Below are positions 18,161 to 28,628 of a stretch of DNA of 64,000 nt, piece by piece (the stretch's first letter is position 1; each line of letters begins with the position of its first letter). The position numbers and the translations under genes are program-made. Source of the DNA: Pseudorhodoplanes sp. (GTDB lineage: Bacteria > Pseudomonadota > Alphaproteobacteria > Rhizobiales > Xanthobacteraceae); contig JABARS010000021.1 of NCBI GenBank assembly GCA_019187085.1, positions 56,589-120,588 of the forward strand, written 5' to 3'. The notes under the pieces were generated by a model. It was not told where the DNA came from and did not search any database. It worked only from the letters and a program-made list of their open reading frames with translations.

Positions 18161-18898
18161 ATGTTCGACGCCGCAACCAAGGCGCTGCAACAGATGTTCG
18201 CCCCGGGCTTCCGCTCGGTGCTGATCAAGTCCGTACTGCTTGCACTGGTCATGATCGTGATCATCGGGGTGGGCCTGCATCGCGGACTGTCCTGGCTCAC
18301 CGAAAGCGGCTCGGGCTATGCCGAGACGACGTTCGGCCCCGGCAGCGCCGGCCCGCTCGCCGTCATGGTCTGGCTGGTGTCGGTGGCGACGAGCCTCGGC
18401 ATCATCGCCGGCGGTGTCTTCCTGATGCCCGCGGTCACCGCCTTCGTCGGCAGCTTCTTCGTCGACGAGATCGCCGAGCAGGTCGAGCAGACCCATTATC
18501 CGGCCGATCCCGCCGGCAAGGCGCTGCCGATCGTGCGCGCCACCGCCGAGGGCCTGAAGACCGCGCTCGTCTCGGTCGGCGTGTATCTCGTGGCATTGCC
18601 GTTCGTCTTCTTCGCCGGACTCGGGCTGCTCATCCTGTTCTTTGCCAGCGCCTGGCTGCTCAGCCGCGAATATTTCGAGCTCGCCGCGATGCGCTTCCGG
18701 CCGCCGGCCGAGGCCAAGGCTTTCCGCAAGGCCAACCAGAGCACGGTGTTCACGGCCGGCCTCCTGATCGCGGCCTTCGTGTCGATCCCGGTGCTCAACC
18801 TCGCGACGCCGCTGTTTGCGATGGCGCTGATGGTGCACATGCACAAGCGCCTGTCGGGACGCCGGCCCTCCGATATCGCGCCGCGCGCGGCGGCGTAG
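18161..18898 (+). CDS. EI24/CysZ-family membrane protein
   Basis: A 245-residue integral membrane protein of the EI24/CysZ superfamily, with about four hydrophobic segments (near residues 22-42, 65-95, 130-165 and 190-225). CysZ members support sulfate uptake, but many alphaproteobacterial homologues have not been tested, so I do not assign sulfate transport. GGCGGAGG lies upstream of the ATG. It may be co-transcribed with the papain-fold gene 92 bases upstream. It is convergent with nth. Confidence 0.75.
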   Translation: MFDAATKALQQMFAPGFRSVLIKSVLLALVMIVIIGVGLHRGLSWLTESGSGYAETTFGPGSAGPLAVMVWLVSVATSLGIIAGGVFLMPAVTAFVGSFFVDEIAEQVEQTHYPADPAGKALPIVRATAEGLKTALVSVGVYLVALPFVFFAGLGLLILFFASAWLLSREYFELAAMRFRPPAEAKAFRKANQSTVFTAGLLIAAFVSIPVLNLATPLFAMALMVHMHKRLSGRRPSDIAPRAAA

Positions 18899-18946
18899 CC
18901 CTCCGCAAGGGAAAGGGAGCATTCAGCGTTCGCGGCGCGGATGGCG

Positions 18947-19696
18947 TCAGGCGGCGACCGTCTTTCCCGGCCACCGGCACAGGTCGGCGATGATGCATCG
19001 CTCGCACAGAGGCTTGCGGGCGAGGCAGGTATAGCGGCCGTGCAGGATCAGCCAGTGATGCGCGTGCAGGCGATAGCGGTCGGGGATCACCTGGCCGAGC
19101 CGCGTCTCGACCTCGAGCGGCGTCTTTCCGGGCGCAAGGCCGGTGCGGTTGCCGACGCGAAAGACATGGGTGTCGACCGCGATGGTCGGCTCGCCGAAGG
19201 CGATGTTGAGCACGACGTTTGCCGTCTTGCGGCCGACGCCGGGCAATGATTCCAGCGCCTCGTGTATGCGCGGCACCACGCCGCCATGCTCGGCGATCAG
19301 CTTCTGCGACAGCGCAATGACGTTCCTCGCCTTGGTGCGGAATAGGCCGATGGTCTTGATCAGGTCGCGCACCTTCTCTTCGCCGAGCCGCACCATCTTT
19401 TCCGGCGTGTCGGCGGCCGCGAACAAAGCGGGCGTCGCCTTGTTCACGCCGGCGTCGGTCGCCTGGGCGGAAAGCACGACCGCGACCAGGAGGGTGAAAG
19501 GGTTGATGTGCTCAAGCTCGCCCCTGGGGGTCGGGTTAGCCGCATGGAAGCGGCGGAACACTTCCTCGATCTCGTTCGGGCGCAGCGGCGGGGTCGCCCC
19601 GTACGCGGCCTTATTGCCCGCGCCGGCGCGCGCCTTGCGCAAAGGCTTGCTTTTTTTTCCCGCTTTACGCCGCGCCGAGGTCGTCTTTCTGCTCAT
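18947..19696 (-). CDS. nth: Endonuclease III (DNA glycosylase/AP lyase)
   Basis: A 249-residue base-excision-repair enzyme removing oxidised pyrimidines. The helix-hairpin-helix motif LPGVGRKTANVVL contains the catalytic Lys157, and Asp175 is in VDTHVFRV. The [4Fe-4S] cluster ligands follow the family spacing (Cys224, 231, 234, 240: C-x6-C-x2-C-x5-C). An N-terminal extension of about 30 lysine/arginine-rich residues precedes the core, as in several rhizobial Nth proteins. The ATG at 19696 lies only 21 bases from the divergent DUF2244 start. Confidence 0.95.
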   Translation of the reverse strand: MSRKTTSARRKAGKKSKPLRKARAGAGNKAAYGATPPLRPNEIEEVFRRFHAANPTPRGELEHINPFTLLVAVVLSAQATDAGVNKATPALFAAADTPEKMVRLGEEKVRDLIKTIGLFRTKARNVIALSQKLIAEHGGVVPRIHEALESLPGVGRKTANVVLNIAFGEPTIAVDTHVFRVGNRTGLAPGKTPLEVETRLGQVIPDRYRLHAHHWLILHGRYTCLARKPLCERCIIADLCRWPGKTVAA

Positions 19697-19717
19697 TTGT
19701 CCCCTATATTCGCCGCG

Positions 19718-20230
19718 ATGACCGCCGACAACGCCCCGAATTCCGATCCACCCCTGTTTTGCGCGAAAATCACGCCGCATCGTTCGCTCGGGCGAACCGG
19801 CTTTATCGCCGTCATGACGGTCGTCGGCATCGTCAGCTTCATTTCGGGAATGGTTTTCCTGATGGCCGGCGCCTGGCCGGTGTTCGGCTTTTTCGGGCTG
19901 GACGCCGCGCTGATCTACTGGGCGTTCCGGGTCAATTACCGCACGGCCGCCGCGAGCGAGATCGTCACGGTGACCGCCTCCGAACTCACCGTACACCGCA
20001 TCAGCCACCGCGGCGAGGAGGTGGTCATGACCTTCAACCCGCTCTGGGTGCGGCTCGAAAAGAAGATCGATCCGGATTACGGTCTCGTGACGCTCTCCCT
20101 CGTCTCGCGCGGGCGCCGTTATCCGATCGCGGGTTTCCTCAGCCCGCGGGAGAAGGAAGGCTTCTCAAACGCGCTCCAGGCCGCGCTGCACGAGGCGCAT
20201 CGCGGCCCCACGCGCACGGCCCTCGCCTGA
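19718..20230 (+). CDS. DUF2244 family membrane protein
   Basis: A 170-residue protein matching the DUF2244 family: a short N-terminal part, two closely spaced membrane segments (about residues 27-47 and 50-68), then a soluble beta-rich domain with VTVTASELTVHR and LWVRLEKK. Function is unknown. The ATG at 19718 is divergent from nth with a 21-base gap, so the two promoters must overlap or lie in the opposite gene. The methylguanine methyltransferase follows on the same strand after 56 bases. Confidence 0.75.
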   Translation: MTADNAPNSDPPLFCAKITPHRSLGRTGFIAVMTVVGIVSFISGMVFLMAGAWPVFGFFGLDAALIYWAFRVNYRTAAASEIVTVTASELTVHRISHRGEEVVMTFNPLWVRLEKKIDPDYGLVTLSLVSRGRRYPIAGFLSPREKEGFSNALQAALHEAHRGPTRTALA

Positions 20231-20286
20231 GGCCGGCCAGAAATCGGGTGGCCGGCGGACCTCTCCGCGCATAGATCGAGGCGGCA

Positions 20287-21183
20287 ATGGAGAACCGTCC
20301 CATGCTATCGCCCGACCGCATTCAGACTTCCGCGCCCGAGCCCCTGCAGGCGGCAGCCGACTATGCCGTCGTGCGCAGTGCCATCGAATTCATCTCGGAG
20401 CATTGGCGCGCGCAACCCGACGTCGCCGAGATCGCCGCCGCCGCCGGCGTCAGCGAGACCGACCTGCACCACCTGTTCCGGCGCTGGGCCGGCCTCACCC
20501 CGAAAGCTTTCGTCCAGGCGCTGACGCTCGACCATGCGCGGCGCATCCTGCGCGAATCCGCAAGCGTGCTCGACACCGCCTACGAGGTCGGCCTGTCGGG
20601 GCCGGGACGGCTGCACGACCTGTTCGTCACCCACGAGGCGATGTCGCCGGGCGAATGGAAGTCCGGCGGCGAAGGACTGACCGTGCGCTACGGCTTTCAT
20701 CCCTCGCCGTTCGGCGCGGCGCTGGTGATGGTGACCGAGCGCGGGCTCGCCGGCCTCGCCTTCAACGACCCCGGCGACGAACAGGCCTCGCTCGACGACA
20801 TGACGAGCCGCTGGCCGCGCGCGCGCCATATCGAGGACACGGCCGCGACGGCACCCGTCGCCCGGCGCATTTTCGATTCGACGCAATGGCGCGCGGACCG
20901 GCCGCTGCGCATCGTGCTGATCGGCACCGATTTCCAGGTGCGGGTCTGGGAGACGCTGCTGAAGGTCCCGATGGGCCGCACGGTGACCTATTCGGACATC
21001 GCCGCGAAAGTCTGCACGCCGGCGGCCTCGCGCGCGGTCGGCGCCGCGGTCGGACGCAATCCGATCTCCTTCGTCGTGCCCTGCCATCGCGTCGTCGGCA
21101 AGTCCGGCGCGATCACCGGCTATCACTGGGGCATTACGCGAAAGCGCGCGATGCTCGGCTGGGAAGCCGGCCGCGCGAACTGA
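20287..21183 (+). CDS. AraC-type HTH fused to O6-methylguanine-DNA methyltransferase (Ada-like, no zinc domain)
   Basis: A 298-residue fusion. Residues about 28-125 form an AraC-type helix-turn-helix (IAAAAGVSETDLHHLFRRWAG). Residues about 135-295 form the alkyl-transfer domain with the active PCHR motif (Cys266) and the downstream VVGKSGAITGYHWG. E. coli Ada has an additional N-terminal zinc domain that senses methylphosphotriesters; it is absent here, as only ~28 residues precede the HTH. The protein should repair O6-methylguanine, and it may regulate genes, but not through the Ada Cys38 mechanism. GAGGCGG precedes the ATG. Confidence 0.88.
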   Translation: MENRPMLSPDRIQTSAPEPLQAAADYAVVRSAIEFISEHWRAQPDVAEIAAAAGVSETDLHHLFRRWAGLTPKAFVQALTLDHARRILRESASVLDTAYEVGLSGPGRLHDLFVTHEAMSPGEWKSGGEGLTVRYGFHPSPFGAALVMVTERGLAGLAFNDPGDEQASLDDMTSRWPRARHIEDTAATAPVARRIFDSTQWRADRPLRIVLIGTDFQVRVWETLLKVPMGRTVTYSDIAAKVCTPAASRAVGAAVGRNPISFVVPCHRVVGKSGAITGYHWGITRKRAMLGWEAGRAN

Positions 21184-21214
21184 GCGTTTCGGGGCGCGAA
21201 CGCGATCCGCGTCG

Positions 21215-21838
21215 TCAGGCCGCCAGATCGAGCTTGGAGGCCACCGTCGCGTCGGCATTGAGCCGGTAGATGATCGGCACGCCGGTCGGGATTTCGCGCT
21301 TGAGGATGCCCTCGGGGGAAAGCCGCTCCAGCACCATGACCAGCGCGCGCAGGGAATTGCCGTGCGCGGCGATGATCGTGCGCTGGCCGCGCAGCACGCA
21401 GGGCAGGATCTCCTGCACATAATAGGGCAGGGTGCGCGCCAGCGTGTCGCGCAGGCTCTCGCCGCCGGGCGGCGCGATGTCATAGGAGCGGCGCCAGATA
21501 TGCACCTGCTCATCGCCCCATTTCCGGCGCGCGTCGTCCTTGTTCAGGCCCGACAGATCGCCGTAATCGCGCTCGTTCAGCGCCTGATCCCGGGTGACCG
21601 GAATTCCGCTCTGGTCCATCTCGGCGAGCAGCAGATCGAGGGTGCGCTGGGCGCGCTTGAGCGCGGACGTGAACGCGACGTCGAACGTCAGTCCCTGCGC
21701 CCTGAGCTTGCGGCCGGCCTCTTTCGCTTCCGCGACGCCCTGCTCGGTCAGGTCGACGTCGCGCCAGCCGGTGAAAAGGTTCTTCAGGTTCCATTCGCTC
21801 TGGCCGTGACGCACGAGCACGAGAAGGCGATCGGACAT
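21215..21838 (-). CDS. gpmA: 2,3-bisphosphoglycerate-dependent phosphoglycerate mutase
   Basis: A 207-residue glycolytic enzyme interconverting 3- and 2-phosphoglycerate. The phosphohistidine motif is [10 protein letters not shown] with His11; the second catalytic histidine is in [10 protein letters not shown], and Glu in NERDYGDL is conserved. Length is typical of the short alphaproteobacterial form. AAAGGAAC precedes the ATG at 21838. It is the last gene of a minus-strand run with dapB, separated by 127 bases that hold a palindromic repeat. Confidence 0.95.
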   Translation of the reverse strand: MSDRLLVLVRHGQSEWNLKNLFTGWRDVDLTEQGVAEAKEAGRKLRAQGLTFDVAFTSALKRAQRTLDLLLAEMDQSGIPVTRDQALNERDYGDLSGLNKDDARRKWGDEQVHIWRRSYDIAPPGGESLRDTLARTLPYYVQEILPCVLRGQRTIIAAHGNSLRALVMVLERLSPEGILKREIPTGVPIIYRLNADATVASKLDLAA

Positions 21839-21889
21839 TGGCGTTCCTTTCATCCCGTCTTGGCCGGGCATCAGCCGTCGAAGACGACG

Positions 21890-21965
21890 TCGTTGACGCC
21901 TTATGCCCAGCCATCCATCTTCAAAAGACGATGGACCCGCGGATCAAGCCCGTGGGCGATCGTCG
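21890..21965. repeat. Imperfect palindromic repeat between dapB and gpmA
   Basis: The stretch contains CCATCCATCTTC paired imperfectly with GACGATGG, then CCCGCGG and CCGTGGG flanking ATCAAGC. It resembles the interspersed palindromes of Bradyrhizobium-type genomes and the general plan of the element at 11508-11594, though the sequence differs. It ends at the dapB stop codon and could act as a processing site between dapB and gpmA. Confidence 0.5.
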
Positions 21966-22781
21966 CTAAAAATCCTTCAGGCCCAGCACATCCGCCATCG
22001 TATAGAGGCCGGGCTTCTGTCCGCGCGCCCACAGCGCCGCCTTGAGCGCGCCGCGCGCGAAAATCATGCGGTCCTCCGCCTTGTGCGCAAGCTCGATGCG
22101 CTCGGCGGGGCCGGCAAAGATAACATTGTGCTCGCCGACCACCGAGCCGCCGCGCAGCGTGGCAAAGCCGATGTCGCCGGCCCTGCGGGCGCCGGTATGG
22201 CCCTGCCGCGCCATGACGCTTCGCTTGTCGAGATCGATGCCGCGGCCTTCGGCCGCCGCCCGGCCGAGCAGCAACGCGGTGCCGGAGGGCGCGTCGATCT
22301 TCCTGTTGTGGTGCATCTCGAGCACCTCGATGTCGAAGCTGTCGTCGAGCGTGCGCGCCACGCGCTTGACGAGGGCGGCCAGCAGATTGACGCCGAGACT
22401 CATGTTGCCCGACTTCACGATTGCCGCGCCCGCGGCCGCCGTCGCAATCGCCTTCTCGTCGTCGGGCGAGAAGCCGGTCGTGCCGATCACGTGCACGAGA
22501 TGCGCCTGCGCCGCCTTGCGCGCGAGATCGACGGTCGCGGCGGGAATCGTGAAGTCGATGATGCCGTCGGCCTGCGCGAGTGCGGCCGCGGCATCGGCGG
22601 TGAGCGCAATGCCGTTGCGGCCGATGCCGGCCAATTCGCCGCTGTCCTGGCCGAGCAGCGCAGAACCGGCCTGTTCGAGCGCGCCCGAAACCACAAGCCC
22701 TTTCGTCTCTGCCACCGCCCTGACCAGCGTGCGCCCCATGCGCCCGCCGGCGCCGGCAATGACCAACCGCATGTCGGACAT
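21966..22781 (-). CDS. dapB: 4-hydroxy-tetrahydrodipicolinate reductase
   Basis: A 271-residue NAD(P)H-dependent reductase of the lysine/diaminopimelate pathway, supplying both lysine and a peptidoglycan building block. The nucleotide-binding motif is GAGGRMGR near the N-terminus. The catalytic segment [16 protein letters not shown] and the IGTTGFS and SGNMSLGVN motifs are intact. GGAGAATCC lies just before the ATG. It is followed by gpmA, an order common in Rhizobiales. A four-copy 13-bp tandem repeat lies upstream. Confidence 0.96.
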   Translation of the reverse strand: MSDMRLVIAGAGGRMGRTLVRAVAETKGLVVSGALEQAGSALLGQDSGELAGIGRNGIALTADAAAALAQADGIIDFTIPAATVDLARKAAQAHLVHVIGTTGFSPDDEKAIATAAAGAAIVKSGNMSLGVNLLAALVKRVARTLDDSFDIEVLEMHHNRKIDAPSGTALLLGRAAAEGRGIDLDKRSVMARQGHTGARRAGDIGFATLRGGSVVGEHNVIFAGPAERIELAHKAEDRMIFARGALKAALWARGQKPGLYTMADVLGLKDF

Positions 22782-22802
22782 GTCTGGATTCTCCGTCGGT
22801 CG

Positions 22803-22854
22803 CAGGATCGGCCGCCAAAATCAGCCGCCAGGATCAGCGGCCAAGATCAGCGGC
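22803..22854. repeat. Four tandem 13-bp repeats between DUF1330 gene and dapB
   Basis: Units at 22803-22815 (CAGGATCGGCCGC), 22816-22828 (CAAAATCAGCCGC), 22829-22841 (CAGGATCAGCGGC) and 22842-22854 (CAAGATCAGCGGC). They share CA-ATC-G-C-GC positions with a few changes and no spacers. They end 21 bases before the dapB start (transcription order), so they lie in its leader or promoter. Confidence 0.85.
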
Positions 22855-22867
22855 CTTGCCGGCACGA

Positions 22868-23170
22868 TCAGGGCTGCGGACCGTCATAGCCCTCGATGAT
22901 GACCAAGTCGGCGACCGAATGGGGCGCGCGCACCTTGATGTTTTCCTGATATTCCGGCGAGCGATAGCAGGCCATGGCGGATTCGTAATCGGGAAATTCG
23001 ATCACGACGTTGCGCGACCGGCTGCTGCCCTCCACCGCCTCGAACCTGCCCGCCCGCACGATGAAGCGGCCGCCGAATTTCCTGAAAATCGCAGGGTTCG
23101 CCGCGGCATAGGCCTTGTAGCCCTCCTCGCTGCTCACATCGACACGCGCAATCCAGTAAGCCTTGGGCAT
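22868..23170 (-). CDS. DUF1330 family protein
   Basis: A 100-residue protein matching DUF1330, a dimeric alpha/beta-barrel family, with AYWIARVDVSS, GGRFIVRAG and VVIEFPDYESAMACYRSPEY in the expected order. No catalytic role is established for the family. The ATG at 23170 has a GAGGAAG ribosome binding site; an in-frame upstream codon would start inside that site. It follows pyrF by 20 bases and is probably co-transcribed with it. Confidence 0.82.
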   Translation of the reverse strand: MPKAYWIARVDVSSEEGYKAYAAANPAIFRKFGGRFIVRAGRFEAVEGSSRSRNVVIEFPDYESAMACYRSPEYQENIKVRAPHSVADLVIIEGYDGPQP

Positions 23171-23190
23171 CGCTACTTCCTCTGTGCGTT

Positions 23191-23895
23191 TCAATCGGTT
23201 TCGGCGGCGCGGATTTCGGCCACGATCGCTTCGGCCACCGCTTTCGGATCGGGCGATTCGGTGATCGGACGGCCGACCACGAGATGGTCGGCGCCGGCGC
23301 GGATCGCCGCCAGAGGCGTCATGATGCGCTTCTGGTCGCCGGTCGCAGCACCCGCGGGCCGGATGCCCGGCGTCACCAGCAGGCGTTCGGGCCCGATGAC
23401 CTCGCGCAGCATCGCCGCCTCTTCCGCCGAGCAGACAAGCCCGTCGATGCCGAGATCGCGCGCCTGGCCGGCCTTGCGGCGCACCTGCTCGACAAGCGTA
23501 CCGGCATAACCGGCCGCCGTCACGTCGTCGTCGTTGTAGGAGGTCAGGATGGTGACGGCGATAATCTTCAGCGGCGAGCCGCGCCGCGCTTCGAGCGCGG
23601 CGCTCATGGTCTGCGGATAGGCGTGCACGGTGAGAAAGGTGACGCCAAGCTTCACGACGCTTTCCACGCCCTTGCCGACCGTATTGCCGATATCGTGCAG
23701 CTTGAGATCGAGAAACACCTTGCGGCCCGACCGCACGAGCTCCTGCGCAAAGCCGAGCCCGCCGGCATAGGCGAGCTGATAGCCGATCTTGTAGAAGCAG
23801 GCGGCATCGCCGACGCGCGCGACCAGCCGCTCGGCCTCCGACACGGAGGGCACATCGAGGGCGACAATGAGGCGCTCGCGCGCCGGCGGCTTCAT
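23191..23895 (-). CDS. pyrF: Orotidine 5'-phosphate decarboxylase
   Basis: A 234-residue enzyme making UMP, the last step of pyrimidine synthesis. The catalytic motif [11 protein letters not shown] contains the Lys and Asp residues, and VTPGIRP and [11 protein letters not shown] form the phosphate-binding end. The ATG at 23895 overlaps the stop codon of the upstream FMN reductase gene (ATGA), which indicates translational coupling; an ATG at 23907 would extend the overlap. Confidence 0.95.
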   Translation of the reverse strand: MKPPARERLIVALDVPSVSEAERLVARVGDAACFYKIGYQLAYAGGLGFAQELVRSGRKVFLDLKLHDIGNTVGKGVESVVKLGVTFLTVHAYPQTMSAALEARRGSPLKIIAVTILTSYNDDDVTAAGYAGTLVEQVRRKAGQARDLGIDGLVCSAEEAAMLREVIGPERLLVTPGIRPAGAATGDQKRIMTPLAAIRAGADHLVVGRPITESPDPKAVAEAIVAEIRAAETD

Positions 23896-24488
23896 GGGGC
23901 GCTCCATGGCATGATCTGCCGCGCGCTCTCGATCAACCGGCGCACGACGGCATTGAGCTGACTTGCCGTGCGCTCGTCCTTGAGATGGCCGGTGTCGTCA
24001 AACGCGTCGGCGGCGCGGACGACCGCGATCTGTTCGGGAATGACGAGCGCGCCGCAGCCGAGCTCGAGAATCTGGCGCAGCGCCATCAGCGAGCGCATGG
24101 CGCCGAACTGGCCGTTCGACGCGCCGCCGAGCGCGAATACGCGGTTCCTGTAGGCGGCGAGCGCCACTTCGCGACCTTCGTGGACGCGCGAGACCCAGTC
24201 GACGGCATTCTTCAGGAGCGGGGTCACCGAGGCGTTGTATTCGGGGCTGGCGATGAAGACGCCGTGATGGGCCATCATCATCTGCTTGAGCTTGACCGCG
24301 TGCTCCGGCTGGCCAGATTTCGCTTCCAGATCGGCGTCGTAGAGCGGCATCGGATAATCGGCGAGCGAGATGCGCGTCACTTCCGCGCCGGCCAGAGCCA
24401 GCTCCTTGGCGGCAAGCGCCGCCAGCGCGGCATTGAAGGAGCCGGTGCGGATCGAGCCTGCAAAGACGAGAATGCGCGGGACGGGCAT
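23892..24488 (-). CDS. NADPH-dependent FMN reductase family flavoprotein
   Basis: A 198-residue flavodoxin-like protein. GSIRTGSFN near the N-terminus is the FMN-phosphate loop, and [18 protein letters not shown] is the family signature. Members reduce quinones, azo dyes, chromate or FMN; the substrate is not evident. It is the first gene of the minus-strand run leading to pyrF, DUF1330, dapB and gpmA, and overlaps pyrF by four bases. Confidence 0.88.
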   Translation of the reverse strand: MPVPRILVFAGSIRTGSFNAALAALAAKELALAGAEVTRISLADYPMPLYDADLEAKSGQPEHAVKLKQMMMAHHGVFIASPEYNASVTPLLKNAVDWVSRVHEGREVALAAYRNRVFALGGASNGQFGAMRSLMALRQILELGCGALVIPEQIAVVRAADAFDDTGHLKDERTASQLNAVVRRLIESARQIMPWSAP

Positions 24489-24535
24489 GAGGCGGTCTCG
24501 GATGGACCGCCTTCCCTAGCACACAATGCGCGCCG

Positions 24536-25138
24536 TCACGCCCGGCGATAGACCCAGACCCGGGCGGGCGGGAAATTCAGCCAGATGCGGTCCGAGACTT
24601 CGGTCTCGACGCGCGCAAGACCCTTCGGGATGGGCGGCGTCGTCATCGAATAGGTGAACTGGATGAAGGGCGCGTCCGGCTGCAGCAGGCTGAAGACGTC
24701 GCTAATCAGGCGCAGGCGGGTGCGCAGCGGCTTGGTCAGGAGCGGCAGGCCCGAGACCACCGCCGAGGCCGGCTCGCGCAACAGATTTTCCAGAAGCGGC
24801 TTGAGGCGATAGGCGTCGCCCTGAACCACGGTGGCGTCCGGATAGCGGGTGCGCAGCAGCCGGCAGAAGGTGGGATTGAACTCCACCAGCACCAGACGCC
24901 TGGGGTCCACTCCGCGCTCGACCAGCGCCTCGGTGACCGGCCCGGTGCCCGGTCCGAGTTCGACCACGGGTCCCGGCGCGGCGATGTCGACATAGGAGGC
25001 CATGGTCCGGGCCAGGATGCGACCCGAAGGCGTGACCGCCCCCGTCGCCAGCGGCTTCTCGATCCATGAACGGATGAAGCGCACCTCGTCGTCGAGACGG
25101 AGGCCCTTCTTTTCGGCAACGGTGGGATGGAGACGCAT
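24536..25138 (-). CDS. pmtA: Phospholipid N-methyltransferase (Sinorhizobium-type)
   Basis: A 200-residue SAM-dependent enzyme resembling S. meliloti PmtA, which methylates phosphatidylethanolamine three times to make phosphatidylcholine. The SAM motif VVELGPGTGPV is at residues 58-68. An N-terminal amphipathic stretch with FIRSWIEKPLATGAVTPSG matches PmtA proteins and probably contacts the membrane. VVSGLPLL and the C-terminal PPARVWVYRR end fit this family rather than KsgA. No clear ribosome binding site precedes the ATG. It lies downstream of dnaJ on the same strand. Confidence 0.8.
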   Translation of the reverse strand: MRLHPTVAEKKGLRLDDEVRFIRSWIEKPLATGAVTPSGRILARTMASYVDIAAPGPVVELGPGTGPVTEALVERGVDPRRLVLVEFNPTFCRLLRTRYPDATVVQGDAYRLKPLLENLLREPASAVVSGLPLLTKPLRTRLRLISDVFSLLQPDAPFIQFTYSMTTPPIPKGLARVETEVSDRIWLNFPPARVWVYRRA

Positions 25139-25176
25139 ATGCGCGGCAGCTTACGTGAAGCTTGTATGACTAATCC

Positions 25177-25207
25177 AAGGGATAATCGGTATATCCCCTC
25201 TGCAAGG
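25177..25207 (-). other. Two overlapping, mutually exclusive hairpins between dnaJ and pmtA
   Basis: GGGATA (25177-25182) can pair with TATCCC (25190-25195). CCCCT (25193-25197) can pair with AGGGG (25203-25207). The two structures share bases 25193-25195 and cannot form together. No clear T-run follows on the minus strand. It could be the dnaJ terminator or a switch before pmtA. Confidence 0.45.
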
Positions 25208-25232
25208 GGGTCAAGCAGCCCGGGTGCATAGG

Positions 25233-26375
25233 TCAGGTTGCCTTGCTGCCCAGGCCGTCCAGCAACTCCTTGACGCGGGTGAAGAATCCCACCGACTCCG
25301 GCTGGGTTTCGCGGGACGACAGTTTCTCGAATTCCTGCAGCAGTTCCCGCTGCTTCTTGGTCAGATTCTGCGGAGTTTCGACTACCACCTGCACGTACAT
25401 GTCGCCGCTCTGCTTGGAACGGAGCACCGGCATACCTTTGCTCTGAAGCCGGAAGCGGCGGCCGGACTGGGTGCCGGCGGGGATCTTCACCCGGCTCTTG
25501 GCGCCGTCGATCGAGGGCACCTCGAACTCGCCGCCGAGCGCGGCCTGCACCATGGACACCGGCACGCGGCAATGCAGGTCGGCGCCGTCGCGCTGATACA
25601 GCGGGTGCGATTCGATGGAGAGGAAGATGTAGAGATCGCCGGCCGGCCCGCCGCGCAGACCCGCCTCGCCCTCGCCGGCGAGCCGGATGCGGGTGCCGTC
25701 TTCCACGCCGGCGGGAATGTTCACCGACAGCGTGCGCTCGCGCGTCACGCGGCCGGAGCCCGCGCAGGACTTGCAAGGGTCCTCGATCACCTGGCCGCGG
25801 CCGTGACAGGCCGGACAGGTGCGCTCAAGCGTGAAGAAACCCTGGGCATGGCGCACGCGGCCGGCGCCGCCGCAGGTCGCGCAGGCTTTCGGCTTGGTGC
25901 CGGGCTTGGCGCCGGTGCCCGAACAGACTTCGCAGGTCACCGAGGTCGGGATGCGGATCTCCGCGGCCTTGCCGCGATAGGCGTCCTCGAGCGTGATTTC
26001 CATATTGTAGCGCAGGTCGGCCCCGCGCTCGCGCCCCGAGCGCGCCGCGCCGCGCGCGCCGGCCATGCCGAACACGCCTTCGAAAATATCGGCGAACGCG
26101 GACGCAAAATCCGAACCGAAGCCGTGCGCGCCAGCCCCGCCGCCGCCATTCTCGAAAGCCGCGTGACCGAACCGGTCATAGGCCGCGCGCTTGTCGCCGT
26201 CCTTGAGGACGTCATAGGCTTCGTTGATTTCCTTGAACTTGTGCTCGCTGTCCTTGTCGCCGGGATTGCGGTCGGGATGCCACTGCATCGCAAGCTTGCG
26301 ATAGGCAGTCTTCAACTCGCCGTCCGTCACGGTCCGCGACACGCCGAGCGTTTCGTAATAGCAGCGCTTGGACAT
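25233..26375 (-). CDS. dnaJ: Chaperone protein DnaJ
   Basis: A 380-residue Hsp40 that delivers unfolded proteins to DnaK and stimulates its ATPase. The J domain contains HPD in [12 protein letters not shown]; a glycine/phenylalanine-type region follows. The zinc domain has four C-x2-C-x-G-x-G repeats starting at CEVCSGTG and ending CKSCAGSG, and then the C-terminal substrate domains. Length is normal. It lies downstream of dnaK, 174 bases away, with a pair of GC palindromes in the gap. Confidence 0.97.
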   Translation of the reverse strand: MSKRCYYETLGVSRTVTDGELKTAYRKLAMQWHPDRNPGDKDSEHKFKEINEAYDVLKDGDKRAAYDRFGHAAFENGGGGAGAHGFGSDFASAFADIFEGVFGMAGARGAARSGRERGADLRYNMEITLEDAYRGKAAEIRIPTSVTCEVCSGTGAKPGTKPKACATCGGAGRVRHAQGFFTLERTCPACHGRGQVIEDPCKSCAGSGRVTRERTLSVNIPAGVEDGTRIRLAGEGEAGLRGGPAGDLYIFLSIESHPLYQRDGADLHCRVPVSMVQAALGGEFEVPSIDGAKSRVKIPAGTQSGRRFRLQSKGMPVLRSKQSGDMYVQVVVETPQNLTKKQRELLQEFEKLSSRETQPESVGFFTRVKELLDGLGSKAT

Positions 26376-26422
26376 ACGTTACATGCCTTGAACGAAAAAG
26401 CATGCAGCGCCCGCAGCCTGTC

Positions 26423-26458
26423 CCCTCCCCCGCTTGCGGGGGAGGGTGAGGGAGGGGG
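26423..26458. repeat. GC palindrome between dnaJ and dnaK (copy A)
   Basis: CCCTCCCCCGC (26423-26433), TT, GCGGGGGAGGG (26436-26446) form a perfect 11-base stem, followed by TGAGGGAGGGGG. It is the same family as the left copy beside the DUF559 gene. Confidence 0.85.
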
Positions 26459-26489
26459 TTGAATTGTGTGTCGCGAGAGTCTGCAAGAG

Positions 26490-26537
26490 CCCCCTCCCGA
26501 CCGCTTCGCGGTCGACCTCCCCCGCTTGCGGGGGAGG
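26490..26537. repeat. GC palindrome between dnaJ and dnaK (copy B, inverted)
   Basis: CCCCCTCCC, a small hairpin GACCGC-TTC-GCGGTC (26499-26513), then CCTCCCCCGC-TT-GCGGGGGAGG (26516-26537). It is inverted relative to copy A. About 30 bases separate the two copies, with no gene between them. Confidence 0.8.
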
Positions 26538-26549
26538 TGAAATTTAATG

Positions 26550-28460
<1,911 letters not shown>

Positions 28461-28600
28461 TTGTGCAATCCTTTCTTTCAGGCAGATCGGCCGGATCCGA
28501 TTACGGCACCCGGGTCGATCGCTTCCGTCGCCATGACGGCGCGATCCTGCCGACCCCCCGCGATGGACGATCCCGCAGGCCCCCTGCGGCATCAGGGCTC

Positions 28601-28628
28601 ATATAGGAGGGCCCCAAGGCCCCGCAAG
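28601..28628 (-). promoter_or_regulatory. RpoH (sigma-32) heat-shock promoter of dnaK
   Basis: On the minus strand, CTTG (28628-28625) is followed after exactly 17 bases by CCTATAT (28607-28601). This fits the alphaproteobacterial heat-shock consensus CTTG-N17/18-CYTATNT, and a G follows as expected. A CCGCAG/CTGCGG hairpin (28573-28589) lies near the predicted mRNA 5' end. The leader to the dnaK ATG is about 130 bases. Confidence 0.8.

Noticed and set aside
22803..22854. Possible CRISPR array
   Set aside because: The units are 13 bases long, directly adjacent without spacers, and no cas gene is present.
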